From Streptomyces davaonensis JCM 4913 (GTDB lineage Bacteria; Actinomycetota; Actinomycetes; Streptomycetales; Streptomycetaceae), in NCBI RefSeq assembly GCF_000349325.1, contig NC_020504.1, positions 7,730,326-7,794,325 on the forward strand: a stretch of DNA of 64,000 bases. Direction: 5' to 3'. The translations under genes and the position numbers were made by a program. Positions 1-8,993 of the stretch are shown piece by piece (position 1 is the stretch's first letter; each line of letters opens with the position of its first letter). Below the pieces are notes generated by a model, which ran no database searches, was not told the origin of the DNA, and worked only from the letters and a program-made list of their open reading frames with translations.

Positions 1-874
1 GGGCGATCAGCGGGGAGCCGACGACGTCGAAGACGCGCTGCGTGGTGTTCTCGGGGTCGTCGATGATGATGTCGACGAGCGCCTTGGAGAGCATCAGCAC
101 GACCGGCAGCAGGATCGTGGCCAGCGTGGCGCCGAAGCTGGGACGCCGCTCCAGCGTCTCGGAGGCGCGTTGCGGGATCATCTTGTCCGGCGCCTGGACG
201 TCCACCCAGCGGGCGGCGTACCGGGAGAACAGCGGACCGGCGATGATCACCGTCGGGATGGCGACCAGGACACCGAGCGCCAGCGTGACACCCAGGTTGG
301 CCTGCACCGCGTCGATCGCGACCAGCGGACCGGGGTGCGGCGGGACCAGACCGTGCATGACCGACAGACCGGCCAGCGCCGGGATGCCGATGCGCATCAG
401 GGAGTAGTTGCCGCGCTTGGCGACCATCAGCACGACCGGGATCAGCAGCACCACGCCGACCTCGAAGAACAGCGGCAGACCGATCACCGAGGCGATCAGC
501 ACCATCGCCCACGGCATCGAGCGGCCGCTCGCCTTGGCGAGGATCGTGTCGACGACCTCGTCCGCGCCGCCGGAGTCGGCGAGCATCTTGCCGAGGATCG
601 CGCCGAGGGCGATCAGCACGCCGACACCGGCCACGGTGGCGCCGAGCCCGGTGGTGAAGCTGGCGATGGCCTTGTCCAGCGGCGCCCCGGCGAACGCGCC
701 CAGCGCCAGCGAACCGATGGTCAGCGACAGGAAGGCGTGGAGCTTGAACTTGGTGATCAGCAGGACGATGACGGCGATGCCCAACAGGACGGCGATGCCC
801 AGCTGGGCATGACCGGCCGAGGTGATGGGCTCGACGGGGTCCGCTGCCAGCAGCTCGACGTTGAGTCTGGTCAC
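1..874 (-). CDS. gntP: Gluconate:H+ symporter, GntP family (C-terminus outside window)
   Basis: Inner-membrane permease that imports gluconate with protons. The visible 291 residues start at a GTG (872-874) preceded by AAGGA and contain several long hydrophobic helices (about residues 25-45, 48-68, 80-98 and 120-150) typical of GntP. The segment reading GLVPPHPGP near residue 175 is a GntP-family signature. The gene runs off the left edge, so the C-terminal third is not seen. It starts 47 nt after the gluconokinase stop on the same strand, so the two form an operon. A FadR/GntR-type regulator is divergent on the other side. Gluconate specificity rests on this partnership; the family also takes related sugar acids. 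Confidence 0.9.
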   Translation of the reverse strand, partial: MTRLNVELLAADPVEPITSAGHAQLGIAVLLGIAVIVLLITKFKLHAFLSLTIGSLALGAFAGAPLDKAIASFTTGLGATVAGVGVLIALGAILGKMLADSGGADEVVDTILAKASGRSMPWAMVLIASVIGLPLFFEVGVVLLIPVVLMVAKRGNYSLMRIGIPALAGLSVMHGLVPPHPGPLVAIDAVQANLGVTLALGVLVAIPTVIIAGPLFSRYAARWVDVQAPDKMIPQRASETLERRPSFGATLATILLPVVLMLSKALVDIIIDDPENTTQRVFDVVGSPLIA

Positions 875-921
875 GGGATTTCCTTGCGGTTACAGGGGTG
901 GGGAGGGGAGTGCGTGGGGGG

Positions 922-1449
922 CTACGGCGTCGGGGCCGACGGCGTGTCGAGGGCCTCCAGCGCGGCCGCGGCGCGCGCGGTGATCTCCTCGGGCGTGCCC
1001 GAGACGTCCACCGCGACGCCCGCCTCGTCCGCCTGAAGCGGCTGGAGCGTGGCGAACTGGGAGTCCAGCAGGGCCGTAGGCATGAAGTGACCCTGCCGCT
1101 GCCGCATCCGGTTCTCGATCAGCTCGCGGTCGCCCGCGAGATGCACGAAGACCACTCCGGGAGCGGCGGCCCGGAGCCGGTCGCGGTACGACCGCTTCAG
1201 CGCGGAGCTGCTGACCACCCCACCCAGCCCGGTCCGCTCGTGAGCCCAGGCGCCGATGGCATCGAGCCAGGGCCACCTGTCCTCGTCGTCGAGCGGGATG
1301 CCGGCCGACATCTTGGCGATGTTGGCCTGCGGGTGGAAGTCGTCGCCTTCGGCGTACGGGACGCCGAGCCGGGCGGCGAGCAGGGGACCGATGGTGGTCT
1401 TGCCCGTTCCGGCGACGCCCATGACGACGATGACGTGGGGGGTACGCAT
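922..1449 (-). CDS. gntK: Gluconokinase
   Basis: Cytosolic ATP-dependent kinase that makes 6-phosphogluconate for the pentose-phosphate pathway. 175 residues, the normal length for the GntK/IdnK family. The P-loop GVAGTGKT lies near residue 12, followed by EGDDFHP, the substrate-binding motif of bacterial gluconokinases, and SSSALKRSYRDRLR, also family-typical. The reading frame stays open 52 codons upstream, but the ATG at 1449 has GAGG 5 nt ahead and gives the family-standard N-terminus (MRTPHVIVVMG). First gene of a kinase-permease operon, divergent from the regulator at 1596. Confidence 0.95.
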   Translation of the reverse strand: MRTPHVIVVMGVAGTGKTTIGPLLAARLGVPYAEGDDFHPQANIAKMSAGIPLDDEDRWPWLDAIGAWAHERTGLGGVVSSSALKRSYRDRLRAAAPGVVFVHLAGDRELIENRMRQRQGHFMPTALLDSQFATLQPLQADEAGVAVDVSGTPEEITARAAAALEALDTPSAPTP

Positions 1450-1536
1450 CACTGCCTCGCTGTCTTCCTCGACATACGACGTCGACTTCTGACGTCGGCC
1501 GGGACACTGAAACTCATTAGGTACGACGAATTCAAG

Positions 1537-1589
1537 AGTCTGTGACAAATAAGTCTGACTTTTTGTTCCCGTGGGCTCCCCCGTAGGCT
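1537..1589. promoter_or_regulatory. Divergent control region of the gluconate genes
   Basis: Between gluconokinase and its regulator, the hexamer AGTCTG occurs twice, 15 bp apart (1537 and 1552). The second copy is part of the palindrome AGTCTGACT. On the plus strand TAGGCT (1584-1589) lies exactly 6 nt before the regulator ATG, which fits a leaderless transcript. A FadR/GntR-type repressor acting here on both directions is an inference from position. Confidence 0.4.
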
Positions 1590-1595
1590 GTGGGG

Positions 1596-2303
1596 ATGAG
1601 CACAACGGGCCGGGGGCTGCACGGCCATGTACTGGAAACCCTCGGCCCCGCGATCACCGCGGGCGAGTATCCGCCCGGCAGCGTGTTGCGCACCGACGAG
1701 CTGGCCCAGCAGTTCGACGTCTCACGCTCCGTGATGCGCGAGGCGGTGCGCGTTCTGGAGTCCATGTATCTGGTGCAGTCCCGCCGCCGCGTGGGTGTGA
1801 CGGTCCGCCCCAAGTCCGAGTGGAACGTCTACGACCCCCAGGTCATCCGCTGGCGTCTGGCCGGCGCCGACCGCCCCCACCAGCTGCGCTCCCTGACCGT
1901 GCTGCGCTCGGCGATCGAGCCGGTCGCCGCGGGCCTCACCGCGAAGAACGCCACCGCCGAGCAGTGCGCCGAGCTCACCGAGTGCGCCCTTGGCATGGTG
2001 TCCAACTCCCGGGGCCACCAGCTGGAGGGCTACCTCTTCCACGACATCGCCTTCCACCGGGTCATCCTCAACGCCTCCGGCAACGAGATGTTCGCCCGGC
2101 TCGGCGATGTCGTCGCCGAGGTCCTCGCGGGCCGCACCCATCACGAGGTCATGTTCGAGGACCCCGACCCCGCCGCGGTCACCCTGCACGTCCAGGTCGC
2201 CGAGGCGGTCCGGGCCCGCGACGCCGTCCGCGCCGAGCACCTGGTCCGCGAGATCACCGTCGGCGCCCTCCACGAGCTGGACATCCTCGCGCCCGGAAAA
2301 TAG
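1596..2303 (+). CDS. gntR: FadR-subfamily GntR transcriptional regulator (gluconate regulator)
   Basis: DNA-binding regulator, 235 residues. The N-terminal winged helix-turn-helix (about residues 8-75) carries LAQQFDVSRSVMREAVRVLES, the GntR recognition helix, and is followed by an all-helical FCD effector domain (about 95-225) with the metal/ligand histidines of FHDIAFHR. Divergent from gluconokinase/permease, so it most likely represses them and is relieved by gluconate or 6-phosphogluconate (inference). The ATG at 1596 is preferred over the in-frame GTG at 1590 because a TAGGCT box ends 6 nt before it, the spacing of leaderless Streptomyces genes. Confidence 0.88.
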   Translation: MSTTGRGLHGHVLETLGPAITAGEYPPGSVLRTDELAQQFDVSRSVMREAVRVLESMYLVQSRRRVGVTVRPKSEWNVYDPQVIRWRLAGADRPHQLRSLTVLRSAIEPVAAGLTAKNATAEQCAELTECALGMVSNSRGHQLEGYLFHDIAFHRVILNASGNEMFARLGDVVAEVLAGRTHHEVMFEDPDPAAVTLHVQVAEAVRARDAVRAEHLVREITVGALHELDILAPGK

Positions 2304-2341
2304 CCGCGCCCGGGCCCGGCCCAAGGCGGTACGGTCCCGAA

Positions 2342-3082
2342 GTGCTTGATGAAGACGGGTACTTCGGAGAGAAGATCGCGGCCGCCTACGACGATGACGA
2401 GGCGGAGATGTTCCGCCCGGAGGCGGTGACCCCGGCCGTCGACCTGCTGGCCGGCCTCGCCGCTGACGGCAGCGCACTGGAACTCGGCATCGGCACCGGA
2501 CGGATCGCCCTGCCCCTGGCCGCCCGCGGCGTTCCGGTGCACGGCATCGACATGTCCCGCGCCATGGTCGCCCGACTGCGGGCCAAACCCGGCGGGGACA
2601 CCGTCGGCGTCACCATCGGCGACTTCGCGACGACCAAGGTCGACGGCCGCTTCACCGTCGCCTACCTGGTGTTCAACACCATCAACAACCTCACGACCCA
2701 GGACGCCCAGGTCGACTGCTTCCTCAACGCCGCCGCCCATCTGGCCCCCGGCGGCTGCTTCGTGGTCGAGGTCGGCGTGCCTGAGCTGCGCCGACTGCCG
2801 CCGGGCCAGAGCGCCGTACCCTTCCGGATCACCCCGACCGCGTGGGCTTTCGACACCTACGACCCCGCCACCCAGGCCATGAGCTCGAACTACGTCACGA
2901 TCGTCGACGGCCGCGCGGAGCACTCGTGGCTGCCGTTCCGCTACGTGTGGCCCGCCGAGCTGGACCTGATGGCCCGGATCGCCGGACTGCGCCTGCGCGA
3001 CCGCTGGGAGGACTGGAACGGGGCGCCCTTCACCGGCGAGAGCACCCGCCACGTGTCGGTCTGGGAGAAGCCGCTCTCCTAG
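2342..3082 (+). CDS. Class I SAM-dependent methyltransferase
   Basis: 246 residues. The SAM-binding motif I is LELGIGTGRIALPLA near residue 48, followed by the acidic end of strand 2 (HGIDMS) and a motif IV region (VFNTINNLTTQ). The fold therefore looks complete, but the substrate cannot be told. The GTG start is chosen because TACGGT (2330-2335) precedes it by 6 nt and because the long upstream extension of the frame is only the shadow of the regulator gene. Its stop codon overlaps the stop codon of the convergent SEC-C gene (2-bp shared, 3080-3081), so there is no room for a terminator between them. Confidence 0.85.
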   Translation: MLDEDGYFGEKIAAAYDDDEAEMFRPEAVTPAVDLLAGLAADGSALELGIGTGRIALPLAARGVPVHGIDMSRAMVARLRAKPGGDTVGVTIGDFATTKVDGRFTVAYLVFNTINNLTTQDAQVDCFLNAAAHLAPGGCFVVEVGVPELRRLPPGQSAVPFRITPTAWAFDTYDPATQAMSSNYVTIVDGRAEHSWLPFRYVWPAELDLMARIAGLRLRDRWEDWNGAPFTGESTRHVSVWEKPLS

Positions 3083-3444
3083 TCCAGGAACTCCCCGTCC
3101 ACGTACACCCACGCCCCGTCCACCCGCTCGAACCGGCTCCGCTCATGCAGCGAGCCGCCCCGGAAGGACGCCCGGAACGTCACGGTCCCGGTGGAGTGGA
3201 ACGCGCTCCCGGCCTCGGTGCCGAGGATGTCCAGCCCGGTCCACCGCATCCCGGGGTCGAGATCGAGCCGGTCGGGCCTGGTCCGCGGATGCCAGGTCCG
3301 CAGCAGATACGGGACGTCGCCCTTCACGAAGGCGCTGTACCGGGACCGCATCAGCGCCTCGGCGGTGGGTGCCGCCGTACCGGAGTGGTAGCGGCCGCAG
3401 CACTTCTCGTACGGCTCGGACAGGCCGCAGGGGCAGGCGCTCAT
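3079..3444 (-). CDS. YchJ/UPF0225 family SEC-C motif protein
   Basis: 121 residues. The N-terminal SEC-C zinc motif has four metal ligands in CPCGLSEPYEKCCGRYH. The rest is the NTF2-like YchJ domain with LMRSRYSAF and the WH...P pattern. Function is unknown; the SEC-C motif is a metal and protein-binding element shared with SecA. The ATG overlaps the stop of the upstream aminopeptidase by 4 nt, indicating translational coupling, so it is the last gene of the NRPS-like/aminopeptidase unit. Confidence 0.88.
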   Translation of the reverse strand: MSACPCGLSEPYEKCCGRYHSGTAAPTAEALMRSRYSAFVKGDVPYLLRTWHPRTRPDRLDLDPGMRWTGLDILGTEAGSAFHSTGTVTFRASFRGGSLHERSRFERVDGAWVYVDGEFLD

Positions 3445-4901
3445 GCCGACGCTCCCGCGCTCGGCGGGTACGGCGGCTTCACCGGCAACGCCGTCACCTG
3501 GCTCGGCAGCGGCGGCAACGGCGTGCGGTACACCCAGGCGTCGAACAGCTCGTCCAGCGGCTCGCTCGCGAACCGGGCCGCGTGCGCCGCGAACGTCGCG
3601 GTGCTCACCGCCCCGCCCCGGTGCAGCGCCGCCCAGCCGCGCAGCATCCGGAAGAAGGCGTCGTCGCCCAGCGCGCAGCGCAACGCATGCACGGTCAGCC
3701 CGCCGCGCTCGTAGAGGCGATCGTCGAACATCAGCTTGCGGCCCGGGTCCGCCAGCTTCAGCACCTGCGGCTGAGCGGCGATCAACCGGTGTGCGGCGGC
3801 GGCGAGTTGCTGCGCCGTCCGGCCGCCGGACCGCTCCGACCAGAGCCACTCCGCGTACTTGGCGAGCCCCTCGTTCAGCCAGATGTGCCGCCAGTCGGCG
3901 ATCGAGACGCTGTTGCCGAACCACTGATGCGCCAGCTCGTGCGCGACCAGCCGCTCCGAACCCCGCGCCCCGTCCACGTGGTTGGCACCGAACAGTGACA
4001 ACCCCTGTGCCTCGACGGGCACATCGAGCTCCTCCTCGGTCACCACGACCGCGTACTCCTCGAACGGGTACGGCCCGAACAGCTCCTGGAACAGCTCCAT
4101 CATCTGCGGCTGGCGCGCGAAGTCCCGCGAGAACTGCGGCAGCAGATGCGCCGGGATGTGCCCGTGCTGCGGCACCCCGCCAGGACCGGGATCGCCCAGC
4201 AGCACGGTCTGGTACTTGCCGATCGACAGACCGACCAGATAGCTCGACGTCGGCGCGGACTGCTCGTACACCCAGGTCGTCGTCGACGCCTTCGTCGTAC
4301 GGGTGAGCAGCCGGCCGCCCGCGACCACCGAGTACGCCGACGGCGTGGTGACCGAGATCTGGTACGACGCCTTGTCCGCCGGGCGGTCGTTGCACGGGTA
4401 CCAGGACGGCGCCCCGACCGGCTGGCTCGCCACCAGCGCACCGTCCTCCAGCTCCTCCCAGCCGAGCCCGCCCCAGGGGCTGTTCACCGGCTTGGGGTTG
4501 CCCGACCAGTGCACCTCGACCGTGAACGCGGCCCCCGGCCGGACGGCCTTGGCGGGCTTCACCCGCAGCCGCCCACCACGATGCGTGTAATGCGGCTGCC
4601 GCCCGTCCACCCGCACCCGGCCGATCCTGAAGTCGGCGAGGTTCAACTGGAACTCGGCGAGCGGCGAACGGCCCGCTATGGCGTTGATCCGCGCCGTCCC
4701 CGACAGCCGGTTCGGCCCCGGCCGGTAGTCCAGCGCGAGCTCGTACCGGTGCACCCGGTAACGGGAATCACCGTGATCGGGAAAGTACGGATCCGCACCC
4801 ACGGACTGCTGAACGGCCACTGCTGTGTCTGCTCCCTGCGCTGTGCTCGTACGACGTGCCTCGCCCTCCCCCGACGTCGTACGGCCGCTCAGCGCCGCCA
4901 T
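3441..4901 (-). CDS. M1 family zinc aminopeptidase
   Basis: 486 residues, metallopeptidase expected to remove N-terminal residues from peptides. Zinc site HELAHQWFG at 321-329 with the third ligand in NEG (Glu344), 18 residues on, as in aminopeptidase N. The exopeptidase GAMEN-type motif is replaced by VEAQG near 296-300, keeping the glutamate. It lacks the C-terminal ERAP-like domain of full-length PepN, so it is a short form. No signal peptide is seen. The start overlaps the end of the NRPS-like gene by 13 nt and its stop overlaps the SEC-C gene by 4 nt, so the three are translated as one unit. Confidence 0.9.
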   Translation of the reverse strand: MAALSGRTTSGEGEARRTSTAQGADTAVAVQQSVGADPYFPDHGDSRYRVHRYELALDYRPGPNRLSGTARINAIAGRSPLAEFQLNLADFRIGRVRVDGRQPHYTHRGGRLRVKPAKAVRPGAAFTVEVHWSGNPKPVNSPWGGLGWEELEDGALVASQPVGAPSWYPCNDRPADKASYQISVTTPSAYSVVAGGRLLTRTTKASTTTWVYEQSAPTSSYLVGLSIGKYQTVLLGDPGPGGVPQHGHIPAHLLPQFSRDFARQPQMMELFQELFGPYPFEEYAVVVTEEELDVPVEAQGLSLFGANHVDGARGSERLVAHELAHQWFGNSVSIADWRHIWLNEGLAKYAEWLWSERSGGRTAQQLAAAAHRLIAAQPQVLKLADPGRKLMFDDRLYERGGLTVHALRCALGDDAFFRMLRGWAALHRGGAVSTATFAAHAARFASEPLDELFDAWVYRTPLPPLPSQVTALPVKPPYPPSAGASA

Positions 4902-7900
4902 GCCTCGATCGGGTTGCCCAGCCAGCGCGTGTCGTCGGGGACCGACTCCGCGGCCATCACCAGCGACGCGGGACCCAGCGTGGTGCGGGCCCCGACCGTG
5001 CTGCCGGGCAGGACGATTCCGCCAGGACCCAGCGTCGCGCCCTCACGGAGGACCACAGTATCCGTCCGCAAGATCCGGTCGTGGAAGAGGTGCGTCTGGA
5101 GCACACAGCCACGGTTCACCGTCGCCGCGTCCTCCAGGCTCACCAGATCCGTCTCCGGAAGCCAGTAGCTCTCCACCCACACGCCCTTGCCGATCCGCGC
5201 GCCGAGCCCGCGCAGCCACGCCGTCATCAGCGGCGTGCCCGGCACGGATCCGGCCAGCCACGGCACGGCCAGCACCTCCACGAAGGTGTCGGCCAGCTCG
5301 TTGCGCCACACGAACCCGCTCCACAGCGGATGCTCCCCGCTGCGGTGCCGACCCACGAGTGCCCACTTGGCGAGGATCGAGACCAGCCCCGCGACCACGC
5401 CCGCCGCGAGCAGTACCGCCCCGCCCAGCAGCCAGGCCCAGCCGCCCAGCACGCACAGCGCCGCCACCGTCAGCACGGCCAGCGCCGCCGAGCAGAACAC
5501 CGGCACGATCCGGCACAGCTCCACCAGACCCCGCGCCCACAACAGCCGCGCCGGCGGGTCGTACGTCCGGCTCCGGTCGCCGTCGCTCGCGCTGCGCGGC
5601 AGCTTCACCGGCGGCAGACCCAGATACGAGGTGCCCTTCTTGGCCTTCTTCGGCGTAGCCGACAGCACCCCCACCAGGCCGTCGTCCGGCACGCTCCGTC
5701 CCGGCGCGGTCATCCCCGAGTTGCCGAGGAACGCCCGCCGCCCGATCTCCGCGCGCCCGATCCGCACCCAGCCGCCACCCAGCTCGTACGGCGCGGTCAG
5801 CGTGTCGTCGGCCAGGAAGGCGCCGTCACCGACCGTGGTCAGGCTCGGCAGCGCCAGCACCGTGGACACCTCGGCGCCCTTGCCGATCCGCATCCCGAGC
5901 AGCCGCAGCCACACCGGCGTGGCAAGCCCGGCGTACAGCGGGAACAGCGTCTCCCGGGCGTTGTCCATCAGCTGCGTGACCGTCCAGGCCTGCCAGCCGA
6001 CCCGGCTGTGCGTGGCATACGTGCCCTCGGCCAGACCCAGGCTGAACAGCCGTACGGCGACCAGGACCAGCAGCGCGTACGCCAGACCGAAGGCCAGCGT
6101 CGCCGGGACCAGCGCCAGTGCGGCGCCCTTCAGGGGAGCGTCGGCGTCGACGAGCGGGTACGCCACGGCGAGCGCCGCCGCCCCGGCCAGCACCGGAAGC
6201 GCGTTGAGCGCGAGACCGCTCACGCCGTACATGCCCCGCCAGAACCTGCCCCGCACCGGCCGCTCCTTCGGCCAGTTCCGCTTCGCCTTGCCCAGCTTCA
6301 CCGCGGGAGCGCCCGCCCAGCGCTGACCGGTGGGAATCTGCCCGGTCACCGCCGAGCCCGGTGCCACCTCGGCCCGCTTGCCGACCCGGGCGCCCGGGAA
6401 GAGCATGCTGCGGGTGCCGACGACGGCGTGCGCGCCCACCTTGACCGGCCCGATCTCCAGCCGGTCACCGTCCAGCCAGTACCCGGACAGATCCACCTCG
6501 GACTCGACGGCCGCGCCCCGGCCGAGCCGCAGCATGCCGGTGACCGGCGGCAGCGAGTGCAGATCGACGTCCTGCCCCACCTTCGCGCCCAGCGCCCGCG
6601 CGTACCGCTCGAGCCAGGACCCGGTCAGCGAGGTCGCCCCGCTGAACTCCGCGAGCCGCTCGGCCGTCCACAGCCGCAGATGGACGCTCCCACCGCGCGG
6701 GTACCGGCCCGGCTCGACACCGCGCAGCAGCAGCCTGGCGCCTCCCGCTGCGATCCCGAGCCGGCCGGGCGGGCTGAACAGCACCAGCGCCCCGGCGACG
6801 ACCAGCCACCAAGGCGCGGTCGGCAGCCAGGAGTACGCGGGCAGCACATTGCCCACCGCCGCCAACGGCACCATCCAGCGCAGCCCGAGCAGCGTGAACA
6901 GCGGCAGCAGCGCCAGCACCTGGACCGCCTGCGCGCGCCTCGGCACCGGCGCGACCGTCCGCCGCGCGCCGTCGTCCTGCGCGGACTCCTCCAGGTGCCG
7001 GGCCAGCTTCCGCAGCGTCGGCTGCTGGTAGATGTCCAGGACGGCCGCGCTCGGGTAGCGGGTGCGCAGCTTCGTGGTGAGCTGGGCGGCGGCCAGACTG
7101 CTGCCGCCGATCGCGAAGAAGTCGTCGCGGGCGCCGGTCACCGGGATGCCCAGGACCTCCGTCCACTGCTCGGCGAGCCACGCCTCGGTGCCGTAGAGCT
7201 GCTCGGCCTTGGCGCCGGTCTCCAGGCCCTCCAGCGGCCACGGCAGGGCGTTGCGGTCCACCTTGCCGCTGGTCCGCGTCGGCAGGTCCTCGACCGGCGC
7301 CAGCAGCGGCACCAGCGCCGCGGGCAGCTCGGCGCGCAGCTTCTCCACGGCCACCGCCTGGTCCCAGCCGTCCTGGGTGACCACGTACCCGACGAGGAGC
7401 TGGTTGCCGCTGCGGGCGGTGCGCACGGCGGACGCGGCGCCCGCGACCCCGGGCAGCGCCTGGAGCGCCGCGTCCACCTCGCCCAGCTCGATCCGACGCC
7501 CGCCGAGCTTGATCTGCTCATCGGCCCGCCCGAGGAAGATCAGCCCCTCCGGCTCCGCCTTGACCAGGTCACCACTGCGGTACGCCCGCTCCCAGCCCAG
7601 GGAGTCCAGCGGCGCGTACTTCTCCGCGTCCTTCTCGGCGTCCAGGTACCGGGCGAGCCCGACCCCGCCGATCACCAGCTGGCCGCCGGCGCCCATCGCC
7701 ACCGGCTCCCCGGCCTCGTCGACGACGGCCAGCTCCCAGCCGTTCAGCGGCAGCCCGATCCGGATCGGCTCCGCGCCGCTCAGCAGCGAGGCGCAGGCCA
7801 CCACGGTCGCCTCGGTCGGCCCGTAGGTGTTCCACACCTCACGGCCCTCGGTCACCAGCCGCTGCGCCAGCTCCGGAGGGCAGGCCTCACCGCCGAAGAT

Positions 7901-8743
7901 CAGCAGCCGTACGTCGTTCAGGGTGTCCGGCTCCCACAGCGCGGCCAGCGTGGGCACCGTCGAGACGACCGTGATCTCCTGCTCCACCAGCCACGGCCCG
8001 AGATCGGCGCCGCTCCTGACCTGGGACCGGGGCACCGGCACCAGACAGGCGCCGTACCGCCAGGCCAGCCACATCTCCTCGCAGGACGCGTCGAAGGCGA
8101 CCGACAGACCCGCCATGACCCGGTCACCGGGCCCGATCGGGTCCTCGGTGAGGAACAGCGCGGCCTCGGCGTCCACGAACGCGGCGGCGCTCTCGTGACT
8201 GACGGCGACACCCTTGGGCTTCCCGGTCGAACCGGAGGTGAAGATGATCCAGGCGTCGTGCTCGACCCCGGGCCGCCCGGCGGGCGCCTCGGAGCGGCTG
8301 TGCGCGGTGATCTCGTGCCCGGCCCCGATGACGGCCCGCACGTCCGCCTCCCCGAACACCAGCTCGGCCCGCTCGTCCGGGTCCTCCGCGTCGACCGGCA
8401 CATAGGCGGCACCGGCCGCGAGCACCGCCAGGATGGCCACGTAGAGGTCATTGGTCCCGGACGGCACCCGCACGCCCACCCGGTCCCCGAGCCCGACTCC
8501 GGCCTCGGCGAGCAGCCGCCGCACCCGCGCCACCTCGACGGCCAGCGCCCGATAGGTCAGCCGGGTCGTCCCGTCGTCCAGGGCGAGCTCGTCCGGGTAC
8601 TGCCGTACGGACGCGTCGAGAATGTCGACGAGGGTGCGGGGAGAGGCCGCCGGACCTCCGGAGAAACGTGCCGTATCACCGAATCGCTCGCGGATCTCTT
8701 CGTCGAGCAGACCGAGAGCACTGCTCTCGTGTATGGCTGCCAT
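4889..8743 (-). CDS. Pls/PosA-type single-module NRPS-like protein (adenylation, carrier, membrane/left-handed helix C-terminus)
   Basis: 1284 residues. Adenylation domain about 35-505: TSGSTGKPKG at 169-178, NTYGPTE at 305-311, YRSGD near 390 and TSGKVDR near 491. Carrier domain 515-585 with DDFFAIGGSSL, where Ser549 would carry phosphopantetheine. The remaining ~700 residues contain several hydrophobic helices and left-handed beta-helix (hexapeptide-like) stretches, as in the Pls/PosA/Ta1 C-terminal family. There is no condensation or thioesterase domain. Epsilon-poly-lysine synthetase has related layout, but product and substrate are unknown here. ATG at 8743 has GAGG 5 nt upstream; 30 further in-frame codons upstream look non-coding. 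Coupled to the aminopeptidase. Confidence 0.88.
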   Translation of the reverse strand: MAAIHESSALGLLDEEIRERFGDTARFSGGPAASPRTLVDILDASVRQYPDELALDDGTTRLTYRALAVEVARVRRLLAEAGVGLGDRVGVRVPSGTNDLYVAILAVLAAGAAYVPVDAEDPDERAELVFGEADVRAVIGAGHEITAHSRSEAPAGRPGVEHDAWIIFTSGSTGKPKGVAVSHESAAAFVDAEAALFLTEDPIGPGDRVMAGLSVAFDASCEEMWLAWRYGACLVPVPRSQVRSGADLGPWLVEQEITVVSTVPTLAALWEPDTLNDVRLLIFGGEACPPELAQRLVTEGREVWNTYGPTEATVVACASLLSGAEPIRIGLPLNGWELAVVDEAGEPVAMGAGGQLVIGGVGLARYLDAEKDAEKYAPLDSLGWERAYRSGDLVKAEPEGLIFLGRADEQIKLGGRRIELGEVDAALQALPGVAGAASAVRTARSGNQLLVGYVVTQDGWDQAVAVEKLRAELPAALVPLLAPVEDLPTRTSGKVDRNALPWPLEGLETGAKAEQLYGTEAWLAEQWTEVLGIPVTGARDDFFAIGGSSLAAAQLTTKLRTRYPSAAVLDIYQQPTLRKLARHLEESAQDDGARRTVAPVPRRAQAVQVLALLPLFTLLGLRWMVPLAAVGNVLPAYSWLPTAPWWLVVAGALVLFSPPGRLGIAAGGARLLLRGVEPGRYPRGGSVHLRLWTAERLAEFSGATSLTGSWLERYARALGAKVGQDVDLHSLPPVTGMLRLGRGAAVESEVDLSGYWLDGDRLEIGPVKVGAHAVVGTRSMLFPGARVGKRAEVAPGSAVTGQIPTGQRWAGAPAVKLGKAKRNWPKERPVRGRFWRGMYGVSGLALNALPVLAGAAALAVAYPLVDADAPLKGAALALVPATLAFGLAYALLVLVAVRLFSLGLAEGTYATHSRVGWQAWTVTQLMDNARETLFPLYAGLATPVWLRLLGMRIGKGAEVSTVLALPSLTTVGDGAFLADDTLTAPYELGGGWVRIGRAEIGRRAFLGNSGMTAPGRSVPDDGLVGVLSATPKKAKKGTSYLGLPPVKLPRSASDGDRSRTYDPPARLLWARGLVELCRIVPVFCSAALAVLTVAALCVLGGWAWLLGGAVLLAAGVVAGLVSILAKWALVGRHRSGEHPLWSGFVWRNELADTFVEVLAVPWLAGSVPGTPLMTAWLRGLGARIGKGVWVESYWLPETDLVSLEDAATVNRGCVLQTHLFHDRILRTDTVVLREGATLGPGGIVLPGSTVGARTTLGPASLVMAAESVPDDTRWLGNPIEAWRR

Positions 8744-8845
8744 CAGGTCCTCGCGTCTCGATCCCGGAAGCCTCCGGGGCGCTGGCGGGCCCGCAGGTCT
8801 GCCTGGGGTTGTCCGGCTCCAGCTCCGTAACAAGCCGGAAATTTT

Positions 8846-8876
8846 AGTACGACGCTAGGTGCGACCCCTTCGTACT
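8846..8876. promoter_or_regulatory. Inverted repeat in NRPS-like gene promoter
   Basis: AGTACGA (8846-8852) and TCGTACT (8870-8876) form perfect 7-bp arms 17 bp apart, about 105-135 bp before the NRPS-like start. The A+T-rich ATTTTAGTA beside it could hold the minus-strand -10 box (TAAAAT). An operator is plausible; the regulator is unknown. Confidence 0.35.
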
Positions 8877-8927
8877 GCCACTCGGGATGGATCTTCCGGG
8901 CCGTCCGGGTGTCGTGGGCACGCCGAT

Positions 8928-8979
8928 GACCTGGCGTTTTGTGCGGGCGCGAGAGATGCCCCACACAGAGCGCCAGGTC
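8928..8979 (-). terminator. Terminator-like hairpin after the alpha/beta hydrolase
   Basis: Nine-bp perfect arms (GACCTGGCG at 8928, CGCCAGGTC at 8971) enclose a second, imperfect stem. It lies just past the hydrolase stop at 8994 on the minus strand. Confidence 0.5.
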
Positions 8980-8993
8980 GACTCCGGAGCGTG

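Noticed and set aside
4856..8830. 1324-codon plus-strand open frame opposite the NRPS-like gene
   Set aside because: It is the G+C-driven shadow of the minus-strand gene: composition is Arg/Pro/Gln-rich and no domain is recognisable, while the minus frame has all adenylation and carrier motifs.
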